DNA of 64,000 nt, from assembly GCA_958510875.1 (NCBI GenBank), contig OY294067.1:235518361-235582360 (forward strand), in the 5' to 3' direction. Positions 21,351 through 33,110 of the stretch are shown piece by piece (position 1 is the stretch's first letter; every line of letters begins with the position of its first letter). The notes beneath the pieces were generated by a model, which was not told the DNA's origin, made no database searches, and worked only from the letters and a program-made list of their open reading frames with translations. Origin of the DNA: Endomychus coccineus (Eukaryota; Arthropoda; Insecta; Coleoptera; Endomychidae). The position numbers and the translations under genes are program-made.

Positions 21351-22388
21351 ATGATAATGAGTGATTCTGAAACTGGTAGTTTACCTTCTGATTGGGAAGA
21401 AATGACGCGAAATATCGTGGACTCCCTTTTGCCGGAAAAATCACGGAGTGTATATGAAATGGTGTTTAATCGGTACGAAGAATGGTGTTCTGCTAAGAAA
21501 ATCAAGAATATCACTCATGAGAAAGTATTGTTGGCTTACTTTGAATGCTTATCTAAGGAAAGAAAACAATCTTCTCTTTGGTCGTATTATTCGATGATAA
21601 GAAGTATTTTATCAACAAGAAAAAACGTCGATATTAGTAAGTACCTACAGCTGGTTTCATTACTAAAACGTAAATCAGAAGGTTACGGATCTAAAAAATC
21701 CAAAATTTTTACTAAACATGTTACAAAGTTTTTAACGGAAGCATCAGATGATACATATTCATTTTAAAAAGTTGCTATGATAATTGGACTAAGTGGAGCA
21801 TGCAGAAGAGAGGAATTGACAAATATGCTTGTTGAAAATGTAATAGATACTTTACCGAATACAAAAACAAAGGTAATGCGAGAATTTTTTGTAACTTCGG
21901 GGAATATCCCAGGATTGAATATAGTAGAAGTTGTCATACAATATGTGAAAATACGACCATGCAACACAAACCATCTACGTTTTTTTGTCACTTATTAAAA
22001 TAAGAAATGCACAAAACAACCCGTTGGAATACACACCTTTGGTAAAATGCCAAAAGCTATTGCCACTTTTTTGAATTTACCTCACCCTGAAGAATATACC
22101 GGACATTGTTTTCGGCGATCGTCTGCTTCATTTTTGGCTGATTCTGGAGCTGATCTGTGTACCGAGAAACGCGATGGCAGATGGAAAAGCAATACTGTTG
22201 CTGAAAGTTACATCGAAAATTCGGAAAAGCAAAAGAAAAAAATATCGGAAGCAATTTTTGGTGCCAACAACCAAACAGGATTACAAGTTTACCAAAAATC
22301 ATCAACTACTGATGTAAAAACTCTAGAATCCATTGGAATTAATATTGCAAATTGTAGTAATTGCTCTTTTACCATTTATAATAAATAG
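21351..22388 (+). pseudogene. Crypton tyrosine recombinase
   Basis: One frame runs 346 codons with only two internal stops, TAA at 21765-21767 and TAA at 21996-21998, and no frameshift. The N-terminal SAM-like part has SRSVYEMVFNRYEEWC, VLLAYFECLS and SLWSYYSMIRSIL. The catalytic part shows the first arginine in GACRREEL, the H-x-x-R box in TGHCFRRSSASFLAD, and the tyrosine in TVAESYIEN. These are the residues of tyrosine recombinases, and the sequence matches the insect Crypton type, which moves as a circular DNA by site-specific recombination. The second stop could come from one CAA-to-TAA change. ATG at 21351 is the first in-frame start. Confidence 0.85.
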
Positions 22389-22459
22389 TTTTGTACATAG
22401 TTATGCATTTTGAATACACTTTTTTGATCTCACCATTACATGTTTTTCACATAGAATTT

Positions 22460-22513
22460 CATTATGGTACTTAGACCCATAATGAATTCATTATGGAACT
22501 AAGTACCATAATG
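22460..22513. repeat. Hairpin at right of Crypton
   Basis: Perfect 15-bp arms CATTATGGTACTTAG and CTAAGTACCATAATG enclose a 24-nt spacer, 72 bp after the recombinase stop. It may be part of the element's end or a terminator-like structure. Confidence 0.7.
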
Positions 22514-22945
22514 AGCTTCCTTATGTCATCAAAATTGAGTGACATAACGTTGTCTTTATGACATGCCATCGGATAAAATTATTTATTCCCTCAAATCTGT
22601 AGATTAAGTTCATATACTCGGCCAAAGCGATAAATGATGCATAATTAACAGAAATAGCATAAACTTACGCTTTTTTGTATATGAAGAGCACAAACATATA
22701 GAACCATAATATATTATTATACCATTGTTCTTCTCACAGCATGTATTCCGTCCGTAACGTGAGCCAGATTTGTAATATATGACAAATGATTAAAAATTCA
22801 AATATATAACAAAAACTTCCGCTTTTTTATAATATATTTTAATCAACACAAAATTATCGCCTGATTTTTTCGTGTTAATTTAGTGTAGGGGTGTCGACTA
22901 TACGTCTAGCTAGCACCTTAATGAAGTGATTTATGAAATGATATA

Positions 22946-25053
22946 CAGGATGTCCTCGAACTGCGTGGCTAAAATAAAACCGAAGATTCTTCGATTCGAA
23001 AAAAATTTGATGAGCCTTTTTACTTTTTCCTCAAGTGTCTTGTTTAGCCGGTAGAGGGCTTCAAAGTAACAAAAATAATTTTGTTTTTCCGGTATAACTT
23101 GAGAACGTGATGGAGGACTTTTACAATATTTGGCAGATGAGTTACTGTCAATAATAGCCGTTTTTGAGAGCGGAGCATAGAGCCTTAGAGACCATAGAAA
23201 TGACTCAAACTTGAGGATGTAACGGGAGAAGTGTCCAGAACTTTTTTGTGGTCGATGTAATTCAATCTATTTTTTTTTATGTAGATAGCTTATCTAATTT
23301 GAAAACGTTTTTTACTCTTAAAAAATTTTGATAAAATCAACGGATTAGCTTGAAAAAAATAATTTTCGAGTCTCTGCAATTTTGGCTTACTAATTTTACT
23401 TGATTAAAATACCTTAGTTGCCTTTGCTTTTCTAATGTCATTTTGGCATTTGGAGAATTTATTCTCAAAACTGTCAGTTTTTACTTTGCTTTCCGTAAAA
23501 ATTTTATAAAATTATGGCTCAAAATTTCACTAACACTGAAATGGTTAATATCTCGGTAAAACACGAATAATAAAAACAATAGAAATAAGGAAACGATGTG
23601 ATTATTTAGGAAAAACAAATGCTAAATTAAAAGAAACAACAAAACTTTTTGGGAAATCGCTAAGGCATCAATTGTTCGAAATATTGCCCATTTTCCTGAA
23701 TACACAAACTAATTCGTTTCAAGAAATTGGATTGAACTCTGGCTAGTACTCCAGGATCATTCTTCAATAAATCCGCTTCATGATAAATTCGTTGCAACAA
23801 TTCCTCTCGTGTGTTTACTAGAGCTGCATAATCTTTCGACTTCAAAGCGCCCCATAGAAAGAAGTCGCAGGGCGTCAAATCAGGGGAGCGGGCCGGCCAG
23901 TTCACTGGTGCATCGTGTTCTCTACCTATCCAGCGATCTGGATATTCCGCATTCAAATGTCGCCTCACAGCTAATGTGAAATGAGGAGGTGCACCATCAT
24001 GGATAAACCAGGCCACGACGAATGTGTAAGGGCAAGTCTTCCAACAGTTCAAGTAGCCTTTGTTCCATAAAGTTCAAGTAGTTCTCCCTGTTCAATCGAT
24101 CGGGTATAACGGTAGGGTCAATAATAAAGTTATGCACAATTCCAACCCAAACATTGATTTTAGTTTGATTCTGAAAATATATAACTTCCGTTTCATGAGG
24201 ATTTTCATCAGCATAGAAATGTTCATTATGGAGGTTAAAAAGACCACATCTCGTGAAAGTATCTTCGTCCGTGAACAGAATTCTTCTACAAAAATTGGGG
24301 TTTGCGTTTTGTCTTTGGACAATAAGCCGACAGAAATCTAGCCGATGACCTGGATCCATGGGCAATAAGTCTTGAACTGTTTTAATATGATAGGGATACA
24401 ACAGTTCTTCTTTCAGTACATTATGAACTAATGATTTTGAGGCTCCAATACGAAGTCCCAAACGTAGTGTGCTTATCCCAGGTTCAGTTTCAACCGCTTC
24501 CAGTATCGCTTCTTCGAGCTCTAACGTCCTTCTTGTCCGTCTGCGTCCAGTTTCTCTGCGATTTGCTTCAAATTTGCCAGTTTCTCGAAGGTTTGCCGAT
24601 TTGGAATTCTGCGATGCGGATATCCTTCTCTGCTCCGGCCATTACAACGACAAAGTCCATAAATCAATAACATATCAACCATTTCAGTGTTAGTGAAATT
24701 TTGAGCCATAATTTTATAAAATTTTTACGGAAAGCAAAGTAAAAACTGACAGTTTTGAGAATAAATTCTTCAAATGCCAAAATGACATTAGAAAAGCAAA
24801 GGCAACTAAGGTATTTTAATCCAGTAAAATTAGTAAGCCAAAATTGCAGAGACTCGAAAATTAATTTTTTCAAGCTAATCCGTTGATTTTATCAAAATTT
24901 TCTAAGAGTAAGAAAAGTTTTCAAATTAGATCAGCTATCTACATAAAAAATATCGAGTGAATTACATTGACCACAAAAAAGTTCTGGACACTTTTCCCGT
25001 TACATCCTCAAGTAGCCATTTCTATGATCTCTAAGGCTCTGTATATTATGAAC
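22946..25053 (-). mobile_element. Mariner-like element M1 with long TIRs
   Basis: The left end reads CAGGATGTCCTCGAACTGCG next to TA. The left arm (22946 to about 23560) is inverted at about 24690-25053, where the right arm is cut short at GGCTCTGT and lacks the outer ~230 bp. Both arms include the start of the transposase. A relative, M3, lies at 53383-54840 in the opposite orientation. Confidence 0.8.
23660..24709 (-). pseudogene. Mariner-like transposase (M1)
   Basis: From 24709 downward: MAQNFTNTEMVDMLLIYGL and PNRQTFEKLANL, a DUF4817-type helix-turn-helix. After a frameshift come ASKSLVHNVLKEELLYPYHI, ILFTDEDTFTRCG (first Asp) and INVWVGIV. After a second frameshift near 24030 come FIHDGAPPHFTLAVRRHL (second Asp) and ARSPDLTPCDFFLWG (third Asp). 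The stop follows YFEQLMP at 23660. In family terms the enzyme cuts at TIRs and inserts at TA. Two frameshifts make this copy inactive. Confidence 0.85.
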
Positions 25054-25514
25054 CATTTGTGTATTGTTATATTACTACTTGGCATTTCGGTTCTGTATTC
25101 CTACTAGGAATAAAATAAAACTTGATTTTCACGTTTGACAGTTTATTCTTCATGAAAAAACTGTTCTGGTAATTAGTGTTTCAATTCAATTTAGAAAAGA
25201 ATGATTAAATAATGACTTGAGTCTGCAGTCGACTTGTGTATTAAAATCGAATTAAGACTGCTTTAAACATTGGATAGTTAATGAGTGAAAATGTTAATAA
25301 AGCCAATGGTCAATTATTAGGTTGATGTTTATGGAAAAGATCGCAATCCGCTAACCAAATACTTAACATAGCCATTCCATATTTAAAATTTTAATGTTTT
25401 CTATGAATTACATATTTTAAAAATTATTCCATCACCCTTACATGTTTAAATATTTAAGATAATTCTATGGAGTTTGAGCTCTGTCAGGTAATACGTATTA
25501 GTATGTTTCTTTTG
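25054..25514. other. AT-rich DNA, nothing recognised
   Basis: Sequence beyond the truncated right arm of M1; no motif or repeat noticed. Confidence 0.4.
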
Positions 25515-25745
25515 AGGTTAGATTGAATAGACAAAAGAAAGTGATACTTCAAAACAACTGAACTAATTTGGTTTCTTTCTAATATCAAAGGTTTATAGTT
25601 ATCCTTTTCAATATATAACATTTTTGTATTGTTGTGGTCAAATGAATGGCTTGTGTCCTTTATATATTCATTGAGTGCAGTGAATTCCTTGTATATTTAT
25701 GTCCATTTTGTCCATTCAATATTTTATCGATGTATTGGGAAAAAT
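25515..25745 (-). pseudogene. PLE GIY-YIG endonuclease fragment
   Basis: Minus-strand reading gives NGHKYTRNS, then TALNEYIKDTSHSFDHNNTK and LYIEKDNYKPLILERNQIS. This aligns by eye with the PLE endonuclease end at 33515-33829 (YGHKYSTRNN, STALAKHCFDYNHQFDYKN, KETNYYKRSILEM). Frameshifts are present. Upstream RT was not found next to it. Confidence 0.6.
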
Positions 25746-27112
25746 CTTCACAAGGGATGTATACAGAATGAGTTTTATTTTTTTGAAAGGTCCGCTGCTT
25801 TTAAATTTTATAAAATTACTGAATGGCGTGCCTACCTACCTTAACAATAATTTATTTGTTAAGTTGATACTTTTGGTATAGGGCGTATAGGAAAAAAATA
25901 GTTGTTCCTAGCCTGTATATAATAAAAATAACATATGAAAAGTTAATTGCATTTCACAATGCCAATAATATAACACCAATCAAATACAAAAATATTGCAT
26001 CAAAGATATTTGCAATTATCCATCTACAACATAGAACCTACCTTTGTTATAATATAAATGTAAGAAGGCACAACAATACGAACATTCCATAACTGTATTC
26101 CCTTTATGAATCAACACAATAAGAATTCATATTCTTCATTTGTCATTTGAAACCGAGGTATAAACAGAATAAATGGTTTCATAAAGCTTTTCTGAAAACT
26201 GATTGGATTTAAGTCCTCTTAAATCTATTTTATCGTACTCAGTCCAATTAGTATCATTTTTCGCTATTTTGAGAACTCTACACAACAAAACTTGTCGGGC
26301 TCCCGGTTAAATGTAAGTTACTTTCAATTTATAAAGTATTTATCACAAATCGGAGGAGGGTAGATCTGGATGCGGCAAACGGAAATGGCAATAACTTATA
26401 AACTAAAAGATTTCACAACTGTGAATTCACTATAACACTAATAAGTACGAAATGATCACCCTTATCCACTAAAAATAGAAAAATAATAACAAAGTCATAA
26501 GGACTTTTCAGCTCCCAAATAGTCATCATTAGAGTAAACAGTTTACACTACAGGATAGTAAATGATTTTAGGAAAGATCTGACCAAAATATTACAGAAAT
26601 GGAGTAGTAGAAAAACAGAATCATATTAGTATATAATTAATAATCTTTCTGAGCAACGAAAAACAAGTAGAATATGTGATCGAATGTTATTTCGAACATA
26701 ATTTCGAATGATAACTAAACTATACATTCATAATACTAGCTAAAAATATATACAGCTATTTCAAAACTGCAGTAACTGAAGGAATACTAACACTCAAGAA
26801 CAACTAAAATTTCTGGATGTACCAAAGGGTTATAAAAGAAACCACTATAGCTCATAAAATCAACATGAACGTCTAATACTAACAACGCAACTGAAAATAA
26901 ACATTTGCTATTTTAAATTGTCACAGAATGAAACTTCACTCAATCTCTTGAACTTTCTTCTGTTGATTGTTTGCGCATTAAATGAACTCAATTAGCTCTT
27001 TACTTTCACTGTAATAAGCACGTTAAAATTCACGGACTTTCACTGACACAGCATGGAATTCTGCACGAAAATGTTTCGCATGCGCTGCTTAGGTCTGAGT
27101 TCAATCAATTAA
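25746..27112. other. Degraded DNA with a possible PLE trace
   Basis: Only a short stretch near 26800 (plus strand, EQLKFLDV) recalls the PLE QLPFLDV block, too little to call. Sequence at about 26408-26450 resembles PLE-end sequence at 13420-13480 and 30598-30640. Confidence 0.3.
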
Positions 27113-27910
27113 TCAATCAAAATGGGGGCAGACAAGTCCAGAGCACTTAGACCGTTTGATTGGGTCCATTGTGTGCCCCTTGACACATTCCAGCAGGTCT
27201 AAAGCGGCGCCGAAAGCTAGAATTTCACATGAACTGATGTCTCTTGTGGCCTCAGGCTGCAGGTATGTGTTGCCGATGTATTGTAGTCTGAGAGAAGCCC
27301 GTGCTGGACATTCCACTAGGATATGAGAGACAGTTTCGTCCGCTTCTCCGCATCTATTATAACCTGGGTCATCAACAATGCCCATTAAGTGTAGATGACA
27401 GTATCTTGTACGAAATCCTGTCACCAGTTTTATGCATTTTCTGCTCATACCAGGGGCACCACGCCAAACGTAGAGCCACTATTTATTCAGATTCAGAGCC
27501 CTAGCGAGGGCGGTCCTCACAGCCGCGTTATTCCTACGGAGGCAAATCGCCGAGCATTGTCCAGTGCCAGACCGGACATAATCGTTTCTGTCCCTGGATA
27601 CTACACAACGGCGACGTAAGTTATGATCAGGCGGATCATGGCAGTATAGATACAGTGCAGAACCTGCGACCGTAAAGTCCATGTGCTTGCGAAAACTCTC
27701 CTGCATGCCCATAAAGATTCAACGGCCTTCATCGCCCGGGCTTCTAGGTGCATTTTCCAGCTTAGTTCAGCATCGAGGATAACTCCAAGGTACTTCACTG
27801 AGCCTTCCAAGTGCAAGGTCATTCCCAACACAAGAATCTCTAGTAAGGGTCCTAGTTTCCATTTCCTCGTAAAAAGAAAAACTTCGGTCCTTTCAAGATT
27901 CACCCGCGAC
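27113..27910 (-). pseudogene. LINE RT thumb and C-terminal domain (R1/LOA-like)
   Basis: On the minus strand: NLERTEVFLFTRKWKLG, VKYLGVILDAELSWKMHLE, VFASTWTLRSQVLHCIYTAM (the end of RT), then WYPGTETI-like and ALDNARRFASVGITR readings in another frame. After a frameshift: LVTGFRTRYCHLHLMGIVDD, YNRCGEADETVSHILVECPA and ILAFGAALDLLE, the zinc-knuckle-like tail (C..C, H, C). RNase H sequence normally found between these parts is missing. The rest of the RT lies at 28440-28775. Confidence 0.8.
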
Positions 27911-27959
27911 CTGACACTACGATGGCAAGTTCAGTGTTCTCCATCTCACACAAGCTAGC

Positions 27960-28430
27960 CGCGCGTCTGCGAGAGACACATCTACCAAGTCGTGTACATA
28001 TAGTTATACCAATTTCCAAAATTCCATCAAAACTAACAATTTGACTTCAGAATCGTAATCAGCGACTCCGAAAACCCCCGAGTAATTTTTCCTATCTATT
28101 TGCGATGAAACTAAGAAAAAATTATTAATTTTGTCCAATTAAAGTGGCCAATTACCAGCTGGGGAGTTCGATTTTGGCCAATCTGAGTTCAGAATCGTGA
28201 TCAGCGACCCCGAAAACCCCCGACTAAATTTTCCCAATAATTAGTCAAATATTGGTCAATTTTTAGTTTAAAAAAAAATAACAAATTTGCACAAAAAACT
28301 AACCGGTAAGCTTTTTTCTAGACGTCATCCCGAATCGAATGCACTTTGTTTCATCAAAATCGGTTGATATCTTCCGATTTTCGTAATGAAATACCTATTT
28401 GACTCGACTAATAGGGTTGTGCATAAAACG
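27960..28430. mobile_element. Noncoding insertion splitting the LINE
   Basis: About 470 bp separates two parts of the same LINE. It holds two copies, about 143 bp apart, of a motif with core CAGCGACCCCGAAAACCCCC (at about 28045-28085 and 28188-28228). The motif recurs several times in the foldback at 60598-61865. Its ends and any target duplication were not resolved. Confidence 0.5.
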
Positions 28431-28439
28431 TAGCCTCAT

Positions 28440-28775
28440 CCAGGTCTCTCCCCAGCATGGCACATGGACTTGAAGGAGGTGTTATCGAACGACCTTCGAT
28501 GTTCAAGAATATGCCTAGCTCGCACTGTCCCTTCGATCTGGGTAACCAGATGAAGGGCTGTCTCGGTTGATTTGCCTACTTGGTGGGCGTAATGTCCATG
28601 GTTAAGCGGAAAATCCGTCTTTGCTATATCTATCGATCAGCCTTTCCATCTGGATGTCAAGCTGATATGGCGGAAAGATTTGGCTTGTGTGGAGTCAGAG
28701 CTTCTCGCCTTGAGAATATAAACGATTTTGACATGGTCTCACAATTAGAGTAAGATACTGGAAAGTATTTGAGGA
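28440..28775 (-). pseudogene. LINE RT fingers and palm (R1/LOA-like)
   Basis: Minus strand: KIVYILKARSSDSTQAKSFR, HISLTS, HYAHQVGKSTETALHLVTQI and RRSFDNTSFKSMCHA. These are RT blocks 1-3 of the R1/LOA type (AKSFRPISLTS, Q-GKSTETALH, GAFDNTSF). It belongs with 27113-27910; the catalytic FADD region is not readable and is probably lost at the insertion. Confidence 0.8.
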
Positions 28776-29639
28776 GAAGAACTGCTTGTCATAGCTTATT
28801 TACTCATGCAAGCCAGGAAATAGTATCCCTCAAATCGTGACTAGAAGTCTCAAAAATCGATTACTTGCATATACAGTGCCTCCCAAAATTAACGGAAAAA
28901 TTCTATAAAATGCTCGGACATGGCCATTCCTATTTTTAAATTGCCATTCAGGCATGCAACGTTCTATCCCCACCTCTTCGTTTCTAAGGGCTAGCAAAAA
29001 CAACTTTAAAAATTCAAATTGCAAAGTACCTCTTGCGATAGATAGATTAATGATTTTTGTTATAACGAAAATAACAAAAAATTGACCTGAACTCCTGCAA
29101 CCATCAGAGCGTGTTGAAAACAAACATTAAATAATAAGTTCTGTTTGTCACAAAATTCGAACTGACATTGAGCTAAGTGGACATGGCACTATCATTGTTG
29201 AAATTCTGCTTCCATCATTTATATGAATGACATTTTCCAAAATTAGTAATTAACATGTTGCTGAACAAAATTAAACGAAATAAGTATTAATTTCTACAAA
29301 AATATATTGCTACTTCTATATATCAAAGTCACGTTAATTGTTTCTACACAATTTTACTTTTTTTACTGAATTGTATCAATATATTTTCGTGAAAATTACT
29401 ATTTCGTTTGACTGCATTCAATATTGAGGAATCTTGGCTTCTGGATGGATTCCGCGTCATAGACGAGGAAATATAGCCGTAAAAAGACCAAAACCTTCAA
29501 TTTTTTACTGGCAACCTGTATCGAGATGTGGTTTTCACCATTTGCTTCAGAAACACAATAGAAAAAAATGTGCCATATTTGTTTTACCAGGAGAAGCTTG
29601 GTTGAACTCGTACATACAAAAAATGCATCTCATTTGGAA
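28776..29639. other. AT-rich DNA, nothing recognised
   Basis: A 76-residue open frame at 29434-29664 has no motif I recognise and overlaps the end of a PLE on the other strand. Confidence 0.35.
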
Positions 29640-30352
29640 TTTTTCAACTAATGACAGAATTTAGGATGAAACTGTTGGAATTACCTACAAGAGGTTTGAG
29701 AATAGATGACAGATATCGAGAGAGTTTATAAGTAGGGGATCTGATAGTGCTTATAATGGGTCTCAGGGAACTGAAGGTTTATGAATTTCATGCAAACCAT
29801 ATAATCGGGGGCTTCTTGAACGATGGGGGATTTCTTATCTGGATCAGGAAGGGAAGAATGACGGATAGTTTGTGAAATTGAACGTTCTATAGAGGGAATG
29901 AGATCTTTTGTTATCATAATCTGAATGATTCATGACAACAGTTGAATTTCCTTCATCAGCTTTCAAAATAGCTAAGTCAGGATTTGATTTGAGTTAATTA
30001 AGAGCTTGGATTAAAGGTTTAGGGCAATTTGATTTAGGAATGTTGGAATGACGAAGAATTTTAGCAGTTTCGAAACAAATTTCATCTGCTGCGAGATGGG
30101 GAATCTTGGGTAGGGATGCTTCTACAGCAAAAATAATGAATGTCGTAGGCATGTTTTTGGGGGAGAGAACGAAATTAGAACCTTTAGATAGAACTGATTG
30201 TTCGGCTTCAGAAAGGGTATGTGAAGATAAATTAACCACAGTATTCACGAGAGGGGTTGATCTGCATGGTTGTTGCTGAGGACGTTGGGAAGCAAGAAGC
30301 TTATTCAATTTTAGAACATGACTTTCGGAATTGAGGGTACAAATTTGATCGG
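29640..30352 (-). pseudogene. PLE N-terminal region and first RT blocks
   Basis: Minus strand from about 30352: LNKLLASQRPQQQPCR, VVNLSSHTLSEAEQSVLSKG, NFVLSPKNMPT and FETAKILRHS, then ILKADEGNSTVVMNHSDYDN, APRLYGLHEIHKPSVP, RPIISTIRSPTYKLSRYLS. This is the PLE order: N-terminal helix block (LS..E..LL.KG..F), ADKGN.VVMD, LYGLPKIHK, RPI.S..GSPTY. Several frameshifts. It complements the C-terminal fragments elsewhere but cannot be shown to be the same copy. Confidence 0.8.
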
Positions 30353-30770
30353 CTTATTCCCAGGTTAGCTATCTGCGGAAGTCTACCATTCAATGCATTC
30401 AATATGTTAATTAAAATCATATAGTTTATGTAAGATGAATATCTGATGTGTCTAAATAAAATAGTTTAAATATTTAAATGTATTATTTATTAATTTTAAA
30501 GTTACATTGATAATTGGAATTGAAGATAGAGAGCAATGATATCGTAGAAGATACCCAAATTGTGTAGTAGGATAATCGAACTATAAAAGTGTTCACGCTG
30601 TGAATCCACAGTAACACTATAAATGAGATACAGGGTAATCAGACCTTTAACAGTATTGTTATTGGATAAGGGTGATTGTTTCTTATTTATAGTGCTCCTG
30701 AGGTTAAGATTTAACCTAGATATAAAGTACTGTGATATATTTTATGAAAACAATTACCTATCAGGTTCAT
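30353..30770. other. AT-rich DNA with PLE-end-like sequence
   Basis: 30598-30640 (CTGTGAATCCACAGTAACAC) resembles sequence at the PLE end near 13.43 kb. Nothing else recognised. Confidence 0.3.
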
Positions 30771-31620
30771 TATTCATTTATTTATTTATTTATTTATCTA
30801 ATATCCCTACAGTTCTTAGAAAAAAAAAACAATTACAGAGAATTTACTAAACCTAACATATGTATATATATATACATATGCAAATTGTGATAAATAAAAT
30901 ATAACGTTTCTTAATCACCCAATTTTAGTCTAAATACAGTAATAGTATCAGCAAAAATGTCAAAATTTATGCAACGATTGTTACATGAAATGCACATTTT
31001 TATTAATGGCGAGTTACTGTGTCTGTTCGTCCTACTAGCTGGAATATGAAATAAAGAAAGACTGGAATGTCTTGTACGTATATCAGGTATTCTTAATTTA
31101 ATTTGGGCTAGTAATGCCATATCATCAATTTTATGTTTAATAATTTATAAATAAACATTATTTGAGAATTATTCCGACGCTTTTCTAAACTAGTATAGTC
31201 GAATTTTTGTCTTAACTCATTACTTGATTTTAGAAATGGATAGGTTGGATAAAACTCATCCTGTTTATGGTGTAGGTATCGTAAAAATCTATTTTGACAT
31301 TTTTCTAATAATTGAATATATTTATCATATTGAGGACTCCAAATTATTGAACAGTATTCTAATTCGCTCCTTGGCAGAGAGTTATAGAGCATTTTAATAG
31401 CGTTGATATTGCAACGTATTATAAATCCCAATAGGCTAAGGGCTTCTTTAACAATTTTATTTATATGAAGATCAAAATTAAGTTTTTTGTCAAATAGCAC
31501 ACCCAAATCTCTTATATTATCCACCTCTTTTAAATTGATGTTCCCAATTTGGTAAGTAAAAGTCACTTCATTTGAACTAGCTAAACTGACGAAATTAACT
31601 GAGTTTAATCGAGTTTATTC
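30771..31620 (-). pseudogene. Jockey-like LINE, 5'-truncated, with (AAAT)n tail
   Basis: Minus strand, starting near 31620: VDNIRDLGVLFDKKLNFDLH, HINKIVKEALSLLGFI, LYNSLPRSELEYCSIIWSPQ, LLEKCQNRFLRYLHHK (152 open codons from 31566). After a frameshift at about 31115: LLAQIKLRIPDIRTRHSS and SPLIKMCISCNN. These are the thumb and closing blocks of Jockey-type RT. The element ends in a tandem (AAAT)n tail (TTTA repeats at 30771-30800 on the plus strand). It is a typical 5'-truncated insertion. Confidence 0.85.
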
Positions 31621-32639
31621 ATTAAGTCCTTAAATATATTAAGTATATACAAATAAACCACTACATTATACAATAGGTTCATATTTTGAATTATACGATA
31701 ATGGAAAATAGAGATTGTTTAAAGGACACCATCTGTACAATTCACTAAACATAATTCCCTTGGGCAATGCCAATATACTGCTTGAAACTGAACTCTTGTT
31801 TACTTTTGTATCTTGTCCTCATCTGCTACCTAATTTGCCTCTCCTATCTTCTCTCTGATGAATTCGTTGATTTCCTCTTGGTCCTGTGGTTTGACTAGTG
31901 AATTTTCACTTTGAAACTTCATCTAAAACAGAGTTAGCTCCCATTGCCTCTTCATACCTTCTCACCAAGTGAGCATGCCTACACAAGGTTCTCTTCATAC
32001 TCTTCAGTATAGTGTCTTACATTCGTTCTCGCATAATTGCTTTAAATTTACAGTAAATGTTGTGATGGATCTCAACGATTTTAGCGTAAATTGTCCATAT
32101 AATTGAGAGTCATCGTTTACCTCCATATTTTTGCGAGCTTCTGTATAATTCAGTCATGATACCTGTTCGCATTTGACGAATATCCTAAATCCTCCTCCCA
32201 TTTTTATGCCTACTAGGTCATAGATTGTGTCCAGTAGCTTCTCGATAGTTACCCTCGCATATCTCTTCGGTTGATTAATCTTCAGTAGGTTGTTTAATAA
32301 TTCTATTGCCATGTTTGTTTTGATTTCTGTAATAGTAGGTCAACATTATAATTCTTCCTTCATCCTGAAAATAATACCTAGAAATAACAGTATATTTTAG
32401 ATCTACAATAATATTTTCATATTTATTATTGATACTTAGTCAAATAGTTGACAGAATCTATTTCATCTGCCCCTTATAATCGTAACAGGTAATTATGGTA
32501 TAACTCCATAAGCCAGTATTGATTATTCTCTTCATTTAAATTTTCATCTGTTTCTTCAAAGCTGGATTTTGTAATTCCTTCTTTCCTTGAATATTCCAGT
32601 TTTTCAGAACTTGAAATTATCACTCAGAATCAACGTGAA
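31621..32639. other. AT-rich DNA, nothing recognised
   Basis: Minus-strand pieces such as QTTGPRGNQRIHQRED are open but match nothing I can name. Confidence 0.3.
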
Positions 32640-32691
32640 ATATGACACATAGATAACTCTACTACCGAGTAGAGTTATCTATGATATGACA
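32640..32691. mobile_element. TIR-only mini-element, 36 bp, with 8-bp TSD
   Basis: An imperfect palindrome at 32648-32683 starts CATAGATAACTCTACTACCG and ends with the inverse, lacking two bases in the centre. It is flanked by identical 8-bp repeats ATATGACA (32640-32647 and 32684-32691). A second copy with a different flanking repeat lies at 63175-63228. This fits a DNA transposon reduced to its two inverted ends. Confidence 0.75.
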
Positions 32692-33068
32692 TAATGACAC
32701 TATTCACAACGAACGAACAATCACCGCCGGTTTTCAACAACCAATCATTGCAATGTCGCTTAGGTTTCAACTTAATATAGCAATGACACGGTTCCTAATT
32801 TAACGTCATGTTGTACACGACGCGGACTCGATTCGAAATCCAACTAATTGTCTTGGCAACCCACAACCTACACTCCTCGTCACGTGAGGTGGTCGGTCGC
32901 CGGTGGCTCTCCAAAGTGACGCCAACTTGGTGTATTGGGATAGTATAAGTTTCTTAACACTGAAAAGTTTTTCAAAATCAGTTTAATAATAAGATTCTTG
33001 ACCCAGTATGAATTATATATAAAAATTCTCGGGAAATAGGTCACAATAACACTTTGTTTTAACTATTC

Positions 33069-33110
33069 GTCTTTACGTACGTTTCGGTCTCACGACCATC
33101 ATCAGAAGAC
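33069..33110 (-). ncRNA. Hammerhead ribozyme
   Basis: On the minus strand: stem I GTCTT, CTGATGA, stem II GGTC-GTGA-GACC, GAAAC, 4-nt loop, GTA, stem I partner AAGAC. All conserved core bases are present and all three helices pair (stem III only two pairs). Predicted cleavage follows GTA, between 33074 and 33073 on the plus coordinate. Minimal hammerheads are known in PLE terminal repeats. Confidence 0.88.

Noticed and set aside
24060..24341. Plus-strand frame opposite the M1 transposase (also 53491-53772 opposite M3)
   Set aside because: Antisense shadow of a real transposase; the same shadow occurs in both copies.
25629..25881. Plus-strand frames with a faint LINE-like tail (FLKGPLLLNFIKLLNG)
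   Set aside because: Too weak, and overlaps the better-supported PLE endonuclease on the minus strand.
29434..29664. 76-codon open frame
   Set aside because: No recognisable domain and partly antisense to PLE sequence.
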